Notes under the pieces: model-generated
The model's input: only the letters and a program-made list of their open reading frames with translations
The model's database searches: none
Told to the model about the DNA's origin: nothing
In this document: positions 9,871 through 17,284 of the stretch, in pieces
Layout of the letters: each line of letters opens with the position of its first letter
Numbering within the stretch: the stretch's first letter is position 1
Program-made: the position numbers and the translations under genes
DNA from: Providencia rettgeri
GTDB lineage: Bacteria > Pseudomonadota > Gammaproteobacteria > Enterobacterales > Enterobacteriaceae
Reading direction: 5' to 3'
Assembly (NCBI GenBank): GCA_900455085.1
Contig: UGTZ01000001.1
Span: 4,399,501-4,463,500 of the forward strand
Length of the DNA: 64,000 bases

Positions 9871-10212
9871 TTACCTCACATTGACCGAAAAATTAAGTGA
9901 CTGATTGGTGTCTTGGTTTGTGGCTTCAATATCCACAATCATCTGCGCAGCCTCGGTGCTATTTAGGCTAATGCGAGTTAATAAAATGCGTGGCTCCCAT
10001 TTCAACAATGCGGTGTAGCACGCTGACATTAACTGCAATTTCAGCGCGGGATTTTGTGGCTGGTCGATAAGTTCTGATAATAGCGAACCATAATTTCGCC
10101 GTGCGATGCGTGAGCCAATAGGCGTGATCAAGATATCGCGCACGGATTGGCGTATATGCTCAATATCGGAAAGGCACTTTCCATTTTCTCGACTCATACC
10201 GCAATATCTCAT
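9871..10212 (-). CDS. W: Baseplate protein gpW (gp25-like lysozyme fold)
   Basis: A 113-residue protein containing DIEHIRQSVRDILITPIGSR and RRNYGSLLSELID, the signature of gpW / T4 gp25-type baseplate proteins. It nucleates sheath assembly at the baseplate. The ATG overlaps the stop codon of V. Met1 gives MRYCGMSRENG; the second Met would also fit and I cannot decide between them. Confidence 0.93.
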   Translation of the reverse strand: MRYCGMSRENGKCLSDIEHIRQSVRDILITPIGSRIARRNYGSLLSELIDQPQNPALKLQLMSACYTALLKWEPRILLTRISLNSTEAAQMIVDIEATNQDTNQSLNFSVNVR

Positions 10213-10832
10213 TGGGGTTTTCCTGTGGATTCTCCGCCGCTACGTACACCGCCATGAGTATGATCATGCAACGTAATACCATTGGATTTAATCGCGCCGC
10301 CGGTGTGTGTAAAATTACCCGTCATTTCACCGCCCTCGGTGACATTGAGCGTGGCGCAGGTGAGGTTTTGTGAGCAAATCACCGTTGGAGTGGTAAGGTT
10401 AATTTGTTTACTTGCATTGACGATAACTACATTTGTTGTGGCATTAATTTGTTCGCTAGCGTCAATCGTGGCCGTTTTAATTCCTGTTGCGATTAATGCA
10501 CCAGTGGCGGGTTCATATTCAATGATTGCCCCATCTGAATAGGTTCGGTGGTCTGCTGTGAGTGAACTGGTCGGCTCGGCATGTTCATTGGAAAAGATAC
10601 CGGTTAGCACAAATGCCGTGGTAAGTTCGCCGCCTAACGCAAGGATAAGAACTTGCTCACCCACGCTAGGTGCATTCATGGTGCGAGTATTACCAGCACG
10701 CAAGGTGATCCAATTTAGCCAGTCGGTTTCTAAGCTTCCAATTTGTACACGACAGCCTTTCTTAGCATTCACATCTGTCACGATGCCAATGCGGATCAGA
10801 TTTCTGATTAAGCGACGAATCTCGGCAGACAT
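10209..10832 (-). CDS. V: Baseplate spike protein gpV
   Basis: The 207-residue product is a P2 gpV-type membrane-piercing spike. The N-terminus (RRLIRNLIRIGIVTDVN) is the OB-fold region, the middle is a repetitive beta helix, and the C-terminus has LHDHTHGGVRSGG, the His-x-His motif that in P2 gpV coordinates an iron ion at the spike tip. In P2 it is the first gene of the V operon; here a small membrane-protein gene intervenes between the predicted PV promoter and V. Confidence 0.95.
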   Translation of the reverse strand: MSAEIRRLIRNLIRIGIVTDVNAKKGCRVQIGSLETDWLNWITLRAGNTRTMNAPSVGEQVLILALGGELTTAFVLTGIFSNEHAEPTSSLTADHRTYSDGAIIEYEPATGALIATGIKTATIDASEQINATTNVVIVNASKQINLTTPTVICSQNLTCATLNVTEGGEMTGNFTHTGGAIKSNGITLHDHTHGGVRSGGESTGKPQ

Positions 10833-10838
10833 TAAATA

Positions 10839-11219
10839 TCAAGCCTCGGAGTTAATGGCTGATAAAATTGTTTTTCTAAACCAGTACTGATAAGCAAACC
10901 AGACTATGAGCAATGGAATAGAAATCCATTGCTTGGTAACAATTAATAGGAATGCAGCGATAATGTTTAATACGATGACTAACCGGTAAATATTTAGATT
11001 AAAAGGAATTAGACTTTTCGTTATTCCTTTTAATGTACAAGAATGAGAGCCACTTTCTAAATTAGGGCTAAAAGAGAAAAATATTGCTATCACGTAGATA
11101 TTCACAAGAATTCTAACGACCTCTGCACCTGCAACGACTTTATAGTCATCAACACTAATGGCCAGAATTGAAATAAAGATAAAAAGCCCCACAGGTAAAA
11201 GCGGAATAAATTTGCGCAT
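10839..11219 (-). CDS. Small membrane protein of unknown function between S and V
   Basis: I do not recognise this 126-residue protein. It has several hydrophobic segments (about residues 5-22, 30-50, 80-98 and 100-115) and a short Arg/Lys-rich loop, so a multi-pass inner-membrane protein is likely. It starts 69 bp downstream of the predicted Ogr box at 11288-11305 and ends six bases before V, so it would be the first gene of the V late operon. P2 has no gene here. It may be an accessory gene (superinfection exclusion or lysis timing are possible), but nothing in the sequence proves a function. Confidence 0.7.
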   Translation of the reverse strand: MRKFIPLLPVGLFIFISILAISVDDYKVVAGAEVVRILVNIYVIAIFFSFSPNLESGSHSCTLKGITKSLIPFNLNIYRLVIVLNIIAAFLLIVTKQWISIPLLIVWFAYQYWFRKTILSAINSEA

Positions 11220-11287
11220 GGCAACCTCAAAAAAATGATTTTCTTAAGCGTGCCATTGATAGTGTATTGATTGCAGCTACTGCCTTT

Positions 11288-11305
11288 TGTGCAGTCAGTG
11301 ACACA
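11288..11305 (-). promoter_or_regulatory. Ogr/Delta-type late activator box of promoter PV
   Basis: TGT-N12-ACA with TGT at 11288-11290 and ACA at 11303-11305, lying immediately upstream of the S stop codon. A leftward start about 55 bp away (near 11241) would begin 22 bp before the small membrane-protein gene that precedes V. Confidence 0.72.
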
Positions 11306-11307
11306 CA

Positions 11308-11940
11308 TTATCGTGAGAGGAAATCAATAATCTGACTCTCAATATGCCTGATTTCTTGCGGAGTGAGCCCTAACAACTGGCGTGATGGATAGGTTATTTT
11401 TGCATTACCAATACGCTCTGTTAAACCGAATTGGTGTACACCGGCAATATTTGCTGCGGAAGGTAAAAAATAAATGACAGCTTCTTTATCGCTATTATAG
11501 GCGCGTAAAAAACGTGCGGTGGCCAGTTTTTTAAACATGCGGGTTTGCTTGGTTTTGCGCTCTGTACTGATTTTATCTTTCTTGATACTGATATAGCGCT
11601 GAATATCTGATTTACGAAATGAGCGCTGCGCTTTTTTATTCGCATCTTGCCCAGTGATTGTTTTGCTATTACCTCGCCAGTTCCGTAAGGTACGTTTTTG
11701 TCCATGCCACATAAATTGGATTTCACGTTGTACCGTGATGAAATTCGCTTTGCGTTTGGTGTATGGGCTGCCATCCGGATTTTTTTGTTGTGAAATGCGC
11801 TTAATTTGAGAACGGCGTAAATCGCGAGTGATTTCTTTGGCGAGCTGCCGGCGCTGGCCTTGCGACATACGATTTAATAAATGCGTTAATTCACTGTCAA
11901 GTTGACGCAAAGTATCATCATTCATCGTGTCGTTGGCCAT
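11308..11940 (-). CDS. S: Tail completion protein gpS (virion morphogenesis)
   Basis: A 210-residue P2 gpS homologue of the phage virion morphogenesis family. It is very basic at the N-terminus (GQRRQLAKEITRDLRRSQIK, QKNPDGSPYTKRK) and ends with FGLTERIGNAKITYPSRQLLG, both typical. gpS acts at the head-tail joining end of the tail. It overlaps R by 19 bases. Confidence 0.93.
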   Translation of the reverse strand: MANDTMNDDTLRQLDSELTHLLNRMSQGQRRQLAKEITRDLRRSQIKRISQQKNPDGSPYTKRKANFITVQREIQFMWHGQKRTLRNWRGNSKTITGQDANKKAQRSFRKSDIQRYISIKKDKISTERKTKQTRMFKKLATARFLRAYNSDKEAVIYFLPSAANIAGVHQFGLTERIGNAKITYPSRQLLGLTPQEIRHIESQIIDFLSR

Positions 11941-12383
11941 TCATTAAACGGGTTAGCCGGCTCAGGGGTGGCCTCAATCACATATTTACCGTCGTTATCA
12001 ATCGCTAATACACGCTCAGTGAGATTTAAATCAATACTGATGTGGGCGGTTTTGTTATCTAAAATTACCGCCTCAAATCTAAAATCTTGTTGCCGCTTTG
12101 CGGGGTTCGTTGAAATATCGGATTGATTTTTTCTTAGCCAATCATTGACTACCGCAATTAAGACATTTTGGTCACCACTATAGCGCTCAATAATAATATT
12201 AGCGGTGTATTCATATTCAAAACTGGGCGTTTCTTCTAACGTGGAAATAATCCGCCCGTTTTCAACGAACAAGTATAAATTTTCGGGGTTATCTTTGAGA
12301 AATGGAATTTTGCTATCTAAATATTCCCGTAAGTTAGTGAGCTTTTTCACGGTTCCGTTCCTCATCAAATAACTCAATCGCAC
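11922..12383 (-). CDS. R: Tail completion protein gpR
   Basis: A 153-residue P2 gpR homologue. The start MRLSYLMRNGTVKKLTNLRE resembles the family, as does the C-terminal YVIEATPEPANPFNEW. gpR and gpS work together at the head-proximal tail end. It overlaps the inner spanin gene upstream by about 50 bases and S downstream, in the P2 order. Confidence 0.9.
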   Translation of the reverse strand: MRLSYLMRNGTVKKLTNLREYLDSKIPFLKDNPENLYLFVENGRIISTLEETPSFEYEYTANIIIERYSGDQNVLIAVVNDWLRKNQSDISTNPAKRQQDFRFEAVILDNKTAHISIDLNLTERVLAIDNDGKYVIEATPEPANPFNEWPTTR

Positions 12384-12912
12384 TCAGTTGAATATTGGCA
12401 GTTTCTAAGGCTGCAAGTAAAGGGTCAACCATCAAAGCCAAATCGCAATAAGTTAGAACCCGTCCGGTAGAGGCGGTGGTACTTGCTGGGTTAGTGTTTT
12501 CGGAATGGGAACGCATTGCGTTTGCACGGATACGGTAGGCGTTGTCGAGCACCCGATCAGCAAGATACTTAGGCACAGGTAAATCACACGTTGGCTCGTT
12601 TTTAAGAATGGTTTTATATTCAATTTTTCTTTCCTCGGCGGCGGCGCGTTGAATAATACCGCGACGATAGGCATCACCCGCTATTTGATTTGCACGGTGA
12701 AAACTTAAAGATTGGTCAGTGATCAGCGCGGTTTTTTTATCAACGTCTAACACGAGTTGTTGGTTTTCTGCCGTGAGAATGCCGACTCGTTCATTGAGCC
12801 GGTCTATTTTTTTAATACCTTGCCAGCCGGCGAATATGACACCGGCGACAAGGAATAATGCGAAAGGTATTACCCATTTTTTCATATTAAACATAAGCTT
12901 TTCGTCTCGCAT
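12334..12912 (-). CDS. lysB: Inner-membrane spanin (LysB/Rz-like)
   Basis: The product has one N-terminal membrane segment (WVIPFALFLVAGVIFAGW) followed by a long coiled-coil periplasmic region (KIDRLNERVGILTAENQQLVLDVDK), the architecture of i-spanins that fuse inner and outer membranes at lysis. It lies downstream of holin and endolysin. An outer-membrane spanin gene is nested inside it in another frame (12453-12623). Starts at 12924 (TTG), 12912 (ATG) and 12885 (ATG, just before the membrane segment) are all possible; the last two are more likely. Confidence 0.8.
   Translation of the reverse strand: MRDEKLMFNMKKWVIPFALFLVAGVIFAGWQGIKKIDRLNERVGILTAENQQLVLDVDKKTALITDQSLSFHRANQIAGDAYRRGIIQRAAAEERKIEYKTILKNEPTCDLPVPKYLADRVLDNAYRIRANAMRSHSENTNPASTTASTGRVLTYCDLALMVDPLLAALETANIQLSAIELFDEERNREKAH
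12453..12623 (-). CDS. lysC: Outer-membrane lipoprotein spanin (LysC/Rz1-like), nested in lysB
   Basis: An alternative frame inside the i-spanin gene encodes a 56-residue prolipoprotein: a signal with lipobox LLIGC (Cys25), then a short Pro-rich mature part ending QQVPPPLPDGF. Rz1-type o-spanins are Pro-rich, short, and commonly embedded in the Rz gene. I take the TTG at 12621-12623 as start because GAGGAAAG precedes it by a few bases and it gives a normal signal peptide length; an upstream ATG at 12677 would add an unlikely non-signal extension. Confidence 0.8.
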   Translation of the reverse strand: MNIKPFLKTSQRVIYLCLSILLIGCSTTPTVSVQTQCVPIPKTLTQQVPPPLPDGF

Positions 12913-12927
12913 TATTGGGTTCAAGCA

Positions 12928-13371
12928 TCACAACATCGCCCAAGCTTTTTCAAACAGTTCATCACTGTATGGCTGCTGACCATTTTCAACATGGACTATC
13001 GCTTTAGCGATTTTGAATGCCGTTTCTTTGTCATAAACATCAAGGCAATCACGACGGCCAAAGCCCGTTTCTTTACAGACACGATTAATATAACCCTCTG
13101 TATTATTGCGGTCTTTTGCCGGCGCCCAACGTTCAATAATTTCTTCCACCGTATCAATTTTGCCGCAACCAACCCCTTGTTTTCCCGCGTAGGTTGAATA
13201 GGTCCGCAAAAGCTTGAATAATGCGCGAATACCGTATTCAGGTTGCTCAAAGCGGCTATGACGAGGCTCAATGCTAGGGTCAAAGGCCAGCTCCCCTCGC
13301 CATGGGTTTCTCGGGTTATAATCAATATTGCCCGGATTATTGTTGCGTATGCCGCGTGGTACGTTAGACAT
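12928..13371 (-). CDS. Phage endolysin (lysozyme-like / P5-type muramidase)
   Basis: The 147-residue product starts MSNVPRGIRNNNPGNIDYNP, a hallmark of the phage lysozyme-like family often annotated as PRD1 structural protein P5, which has lytic transglycosylase activity in PRD1. Other conserved parts are FEQPEYGIRALFKLLRTY and TVEEIIERWAPAKDRN. I start at 13371 rather than the longer 13437 because the shorter form starts at the conserved motif, overlaps the holin stop by eight bases and has upstream GGAGG. It acts on peptidoglycan at lysis. Confidence 0.85.
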   Translation of the reverse strand: MSNVPRGIRNNNPGNIDYNPRNPWRGELAFDPSIEPRHSRFEQPEYGIRALFKLLRTYSTYAGKQGVGCGKIDTVEEIIERWAPAKDRNNTEGYINRVCKETGFGRRDCLDVYDKETAFKIAKAIVHVENGQQPYSDELFEKAWAML

Positions 13372-13669
13372 GTTTTCCTCCAGTAAAGCGTGACCATAAA
13401 TAGGAAAGTCCGATACTTCCCATCGCACCAAATACACCGGTGGTGAATAGGGTGATATAAATGCTCTGATTGCCCTCTATACAGAGCAATCCGCCTAACA
13501 ACCCGACAAAGCCGGAAACGACCATTTGCATAAAAGCCGCAAACCAGTTCCACGGGGCATTATTCGTTTTAACATCAATGATGTATCTCACAACACCTCC
13601 CCACATTGAAATGAAGAGCATTAATAACCACTGTGCGATACCGAAACTGTTCGGATCTTTATCAAACAT
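13364..13669 (-). CDS. Holin
   Basis: A 101-residue protein with about three hydrophobic segments (residues 10-28, 40-60, 68-92) and the conserved stretch FGIAQWLLMLFISMWGGVVR plus VSGFVGLLGGLL, as in phage holins of Enterobacterales P2-like phages. It lies between tail gene X and the endolysin, where P2 has holin Y. It would form the inner-membrane lesions that trigger lysis. Confidence 0.85.
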   Translation of the reverse strand: MFDKDPNSFGIAQWLLMLFISMWGGVVRYIIDVKTNNAPWNWFAAFMQMVVSGFVGLLGGLLCIEGNQSIYITLFTTGVFGAMGSIGLSYLWSRFTGGKHV

Positions 13670-13672
13670 GTA

Positions 13673-13876
13673 TCAATCCCATAGCTGTATAAGTGGCTGT
13701 ACCGGCTCTTCGGTAATATCAGGTAACTCAATCAATAGCCCCGCAGGTAGCACCGCGCCTTGTTCGGCAAGATTGGGATTCGCTAACAAAACAGCCTCGG
13801 TCATGCCTGTCGTTCTGCCGTAAAATCGCCAACATATCCCGTCTATGGTGTCACCTTTTATCGTTCTGATTTTCAT
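13673..13876 (-). CDS. X: Tail protein gpX (LysM-like)
   Basis: A 67-residue P2 gpX homologue: MKIRTIKGDTIDGICWRFYG and TEAVLLANPNLAEQGAVLP make a small LysM-like domain. gpX is an essential tail/baseplate component. It overlaps the L stop by four bases (ATGA). Confidence 0.95.
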   Translation of the reverse strand: MKIRTIKGDTIDGICWRFYGRTTGMTEAVLLANPNLAEQGAVLPAGLLIELPDITEEPVQPLIQLWD

Positions 13877-14349
13877 ATCAATTCAACAATATTGTGTGTC
13901 GTTCCTTTGATGCGCTGAATTGCCCAGATAGCATCACGCTGTAAATCATCAATGTTCGTCTCTAAGGCATCAGCTTTTTTATTACCGTTGGGGGTTGTAT
14001 CAATATCGCGGTAACGTTCGATTAAGTTTGCTTTTGCCGCGCTGAATACGGCACGGCGATAAAGGATCACTAATTCCGATACGTCAATCTCCCCATGCGT
14101 AATTTTGTTGGCCGGAACTGCGCCTAACGTTGTATAGCCCAAGTGGATTTCTTGCTGTTGAAAGCGGGATAATTCACGGTTGGTTTCGATGATGGCGTTT
14201 TTTAAGGCTTCAATTAATCGACTTTGGGTGACCGTACCGTCAACTCGCATTGATTCCCGAAATGCATGGGTATTAATCGCAGGCCAAAAATCACCACTGG
14301 TGATCGTTTCGTCTTTTTCGTTAGCGGGTTCGGGTGAAACAAAATCCAT
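13873..14349 (-). CDS. L: Head completion/stabilisation protein gpL
   Basis: A 158-residue P2 gpL homologue, with the family pattern FWPAINTHAFRESMRVDGTV and ELVILYRRAVFSAAKANLIE. It stabilises the filled head and connects to the tail. It lies between terminase endonuclease M and X. A gap of 88 bp before M holds a GC-rich potential stem (about 14361-14420) that I cannot assign. Confidence 0.94.
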   Translation of the reverse strand: MDFVSPEPANEKDETITSGDFWPAINTHAFRESMRVDGTVTQSRLIEALKNAIIETNRELSRFQQQEIHLGYTTLGAVPANKITHGEIDVSELVILYRRAVFSAAKANLIERYRDIDTTPNGNKKADALETNIDDLQRDAIWAIQRIKGTTHNIVELI

Positions 14350-14437
14350 AAGGTCACCTTAAAAATAGGTAGGCGGTGGGCGAGAGTCCGAAAAATAAAT
14401 TTCTTATCTCGCGCCGCCTTGCGCGTTGGCACGTTCT

Positions 14438-15094
14438 TTAACTGTCTGCGCTGTTTTTCGCAGACAAAAACTTTTCAATATTGCTAATGTCTTTTTTCAC
14501 GCCGCAGCGCTCATTAAGCTCAAGCGCTCGCATTAATTCGCAAAGTGCAGGCTGAGGTAAGTCATTATCCCGTAAGCTATAACCCAACCATTTGTGTAAC
14601 TCACCCCGCACTTTATCGGGCATGTCTTCATGCTCAATCAATGACATTGTGCGCTGTAAGATATCCAGTGGGATTGGATTCTTCGCGGTGTGTGATTCTT
14701 TGGCTCTATCTCCCATTTCCTCGGCAATAGCGCACCCTGTTGTGCGCGATTGACCTGACGGCATAGTGAGATTGTGCTTGAGTGCATATTCAGCAATATC
14801 AAGTCCTTGCTCATACACACCCGCATCAAAACACCACAACATGAGATACATCAATACATCATCTTGCGCCCCTGAATTACCTTTTAGCGTTTCAGTGACC
14901 CACGTTTCATACAACGGCAAGGCTTTTCGCTTATATGCCGCTTTACGTTCAAATGATTGAATTTTGCTCAAATCACGCATGTGCTGCCTCAACATCAATT
15001 TAACTTGTGTTGCTGCTGATGGGTCAGCAAGAACGCCATACGCTCCGACGTTCTTTGCCTCCACTTGCATGCGTTTTTTTTCCCACGGGTTCAC
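14438..15094 (-). CDS. M: Terminase endonuclease subunit gpM
   Basis: The 218-residue protein matches the P2 gpM small terminase family, which has endonuclease activity and makes the cos cuts (RMQVEAKNVGAYG near the N-terminus; DVLMYLMLWCFDAGVYEQGL in the centre). The C-terminal half is helical and Cys-containing (ALCELMRALELNERCGVKKD). It follows capsid gene N by about ten bases. It works with large subunit P encoded on the other strand. Confidence 0.94.
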   Translation of the reverse strand: MNPWEKKRMQVEAKNVGAYGVLADPSAATQVKLMLRQHMRDLSKIQSFERKAAYKRKALPLYETWVTETLKGNSGAQDDVLMYLMLWCFDAGVYEQGLDIAEYALKHNLTMPSGQSRTTGCAIAEEMGDRAKESHTAKNPIPLDILQRTMSLIEHEDMPDKVRGELHKWLGYSLRDNDLPQPALCELMRALELNERCGVKKDISNIEKFLSAKNSADS

Positions 15095-15104
15095 TACTTA
15101 CCCC

Positions 15105-16286
15105 TTATTTCCCTGCTTTTTCTTTTTGCTCAAGCTCTTTTTTTAGAGCATCAAGCTCAGCTTTAAGCGCGTCATTTTCTTCCGCTGTCGCTAACATTTT
15201 TGCTTTCTGTTCAGCATCATCACCCGCTGCTGCGTCAGGCGCTGTTTCCTCATTGATAATTTCAATGTTTTCAATCAACGCCACGCAGTCATAATCTTCA
15301 ATGATGTAATCTTCATTGACTGATTCGTAGTTTTCGATGCGATCACGTTTTGCATTATCTTCAACTTGACGGCGTCGAGAGTCGATTTGCACGTAAATTG
15401 ATAAGTTATCCAAACGAGTGATAAGAATGGCATTCTTAGGAAAATAAGGGACTCGCATTGCCATTAAACCGCCCAGCCGTTTCTGGCTGATAATCACATC
15501 ACCGGCTAACGCTTCAGAATTAGGCTGATCACGGTTGACGATTGGGAAGTATTTTTCATCCAGAAGCGAGCGCCCACAAATTGCAATTAATCCCGTATCA
15601 TCTGCGAATTCTTCTGCAATTGCGTTATTGACTGCCTGCATGACGAGAGCATCAATAGTCTTATAACCCTCATTTTTGCCGACTTTGATAGGTTCTGGCG
15701 TCACAACGTTCGTGTCTTTATCTGTTGAAGAGCCAATAACTTGTGTAGGGGCTTCAAGACGAATTTTATGTAACCAACCAACATTCACGTCTTGCAGTAA
15801 CTTATTCACTGCGCGATTTGATGTGGCAGCACGACTTGTTCCGTTAAATCCAATCATGATGCGGTCAAGGGCTTGACGCTGAATAATGGCATCGCGGATA
15901 CGGCGCTGGAAATCTTCAAACATCGCCCACATGTCCAGTTTTTCGTAACGGATAGCGGTATCGAAGTTTGTTTGACGGCAGTGATAACCTTGTTTGGCCA
16001 ATTGAGTTGGATCAGTCGGTTCGCGGTCTTGTTTGGTGGTGTCCGTCGTGCCGGCAACCGTTGAGCCAATGCCGAGGCCGATTTTTTCGCCCACTTGGTC
16101 TTTGACAGGCACAATATTAATTTTGGTCAGAAAGACGGCGCTTAACTGAATTTTGCTTTCCAGTTTTTGGGCTGCCGAAGGCTCAATTTCCACTTTTGAA
16201 TCTGTGAATTCGTGTGGCTGAACACCGTAAATCTCACCTAGACGGGTCATGTAACCATTAAATTTAACTTTTGTTTCTTTTCTCAT
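15105..16286 (-). CDS. N: Major capsid protein gpN
   Basis: A 393-residue P2-family capsid precursor. Conserved parts include TRLGEIYGVQPHEFTDSKVE, QLAKQGYHCRQTNFDTAIRY and RIMIGFNGTSRAATSN. It is slightly longer than P2 gpN (357) because of a C-terminal Ala/Lys/Glu-rich coiled coil (from about residue 350: EEENDALKAELDALKKELE-like), which is unusual for a capsid protein and may be extra. The first residues are removed by the protease domain of O in P2. Confidence 0.95.
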   Translation of the reverse strand: MRKETKVKFNGYMTRLGEIYGVQPHEFTDSKVEIEPSAAQKLESKIQLSAVFLTKINIVPVKDQVGEKIGLGIGSTVAGTTDTTKQDREPTDPTQLAKQGYHCRQTNFDTAIRYEKLDMWAMFEDFQRRIRDAIIQRQALDRIMIGFNGTSRAATSNRAVNKLLQDVNVGWLHKIRLEAPTQVIGSSTDKDTNVVTPEPIKVGKNEGYKTIDALVMQAVNNAIAEEFADDTGLIAICGRSLLDEKYFPIVNRDQPNSEALAGDVIISQKRLGGLMAMRVPYFPKNAILITRLDNLSIYVQIDSRRRQVEDNAKRDRIENYESVNEDYIIEDYDCVALIENIEIINEETAPDAAAGDDAEQKAKMLATAEENDALKAELDALKKELEQKEKAGK

Positions 16287-16298
16287 TGTTTTTCCCGT

Positions 16299-17126
16299 TT
16301 AGCAATCAGTCAGGTTTTCAGTGTTGGTTGTATTGCCACCAAAAGACGTGGGGCGGTGTTGCTGATTATCTTGCTGGCTCAAATCTTTTTTGAGTTGGTC
16401 CAGCTCACTGCGCAGGGTTTCATTTTCTTTCTTGATCCCCGATAACGCTTTAACTTGTGTTTCAAGCTGAGTCAGTTTTTGTGCAGTTTCGGTTTGCTCT
16501 TCCGCGCAAAGCTCTACCGCTTGATGAATGTCATTGAGTTCAACATCATTGCGCTGACGTTCGCGACTGAATTTCGCCATGATGCGATCTTTCAAGCTGG
16601 GTTTTTCTGGTTTGTTTTCTTCTTCGGTAAATTCAATTACCGTTTCTTCCGCCGCCGTAAAGACGTTATCTTTATCTTGCTTGCGTTCTGAGAAAGTGGC
16701 GGTTTTATCTGCACCCGCGCTAAATTCCAACATGCTCGTGCCAAGGCTGGCAGGGTTATCCGTGACGGCTAAGCCCACCAAATAAGCACCGTTCATATCA
16801 GAGAAATTTGGATTGATTTCAACAGACGTATAAACTTTCTGGCGTTTTTTATTCATTTCGACCAACTCAGGTGTTGGTGTTAACACGCCATATAGTGCTA
16901 GCTTTCCTGCTAATGCTCCCTCGCTGATTTCTTCGGTATAGACCGACTCAACATCACCGAAGCGCGGCATAAAAGAATAATTCCAATGCTCCATATTGAT
17001 GCGGGCACCATAAACATTTTTATCGTAATTTTTAGCGATTTCCGTCAACCATTGGCGCTGCACTTTACGCCCATCGGTTGTGGCTCCCTCAACACAAAGG
17101 CGCACCGGTTTAGATTTTTTTGTCAT
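16299..17126 (-). CDS. O: Capsid scaffold / protease gpO
   Basis: The 275-residue product has the P2 gpO layout: an N-terminal Ser protease domain (RVCVEGATTDGR-like start, NMEHWNYSFMPRFGDVESV with the conserved His, then VYTSVEINPNFSDMNGAYLV and DNPASLGTSMLEF with the catalytic Ser region) and a C-terminal helical scaffold with coiled coil (about residues 200-250). It shapes the procapsid and cleaves N. It is the first leftward late gene, opposite P; the Ogr box 17221-17238 lies in the shared promoter. Confidence 0.95.
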   Translation of the reverse strand: MTKKSKPVRLCVEGATTDGRKVQRQWLTEIAKNYDKNVYGARINMEHWNYSFMPRFGDVESVYTEEISEGALAGKLALYGVLTPTPELVEMNKKRQKVYTSVEINPNFSDMNGAYLVGLAVTDNPASLGTSMLEFSAGADKTATFSERKQDKDNVFTAAEETVIEFTEEENKPEKPSLKDRIMAKFSRERQRNDVELNDIHQAVELCAEEQTETAQKLTQLETQVKALSGIKKENETLRSELDQLKKDLSQQDNQQHRPTSFGGNTTNTENLTDC

Positions 17127-17220
17127 TGCTCAGGCTCCGGCAATTAAATTTAATGCGTAGATAAAAAATTGATGAGCCTATGTTTTCAGGGATGGGGGCT
17201 AAGAAACAATGCTTTGCCAT

Positions 17221-17238
17221 TGTGTGGGAAATGGCACA
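17221..17238. promoter_or_regulatory. Ogr/Delta-type activator box in the divergent O/P promoter region
   Basis: TGT-N12-ACA (TGT 17221-17223, ACA 17236-17238) within a longer dyad TTGTG...CACAA. It is the only such box between O and P. An activator at -55 predicts a leftward start near 17175, 49 bp before O. The equivalent rightward start would be at about 17284, right at the P start codon, so P may use another promoter geometry. Confidence 0.72.
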
Positions 17239-17284
17239 ACGGCAGCTCGGGGCGATTGGTCGTCTGAGCCAGTAATCTGGCGAC

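Noticed and set aside
14350..14437. Alternative cos site between L and M
   Set aside because: GC-rich stem is present but lacks the GGCG[A/T]GGCGGGG pattern and is inside the late operon.
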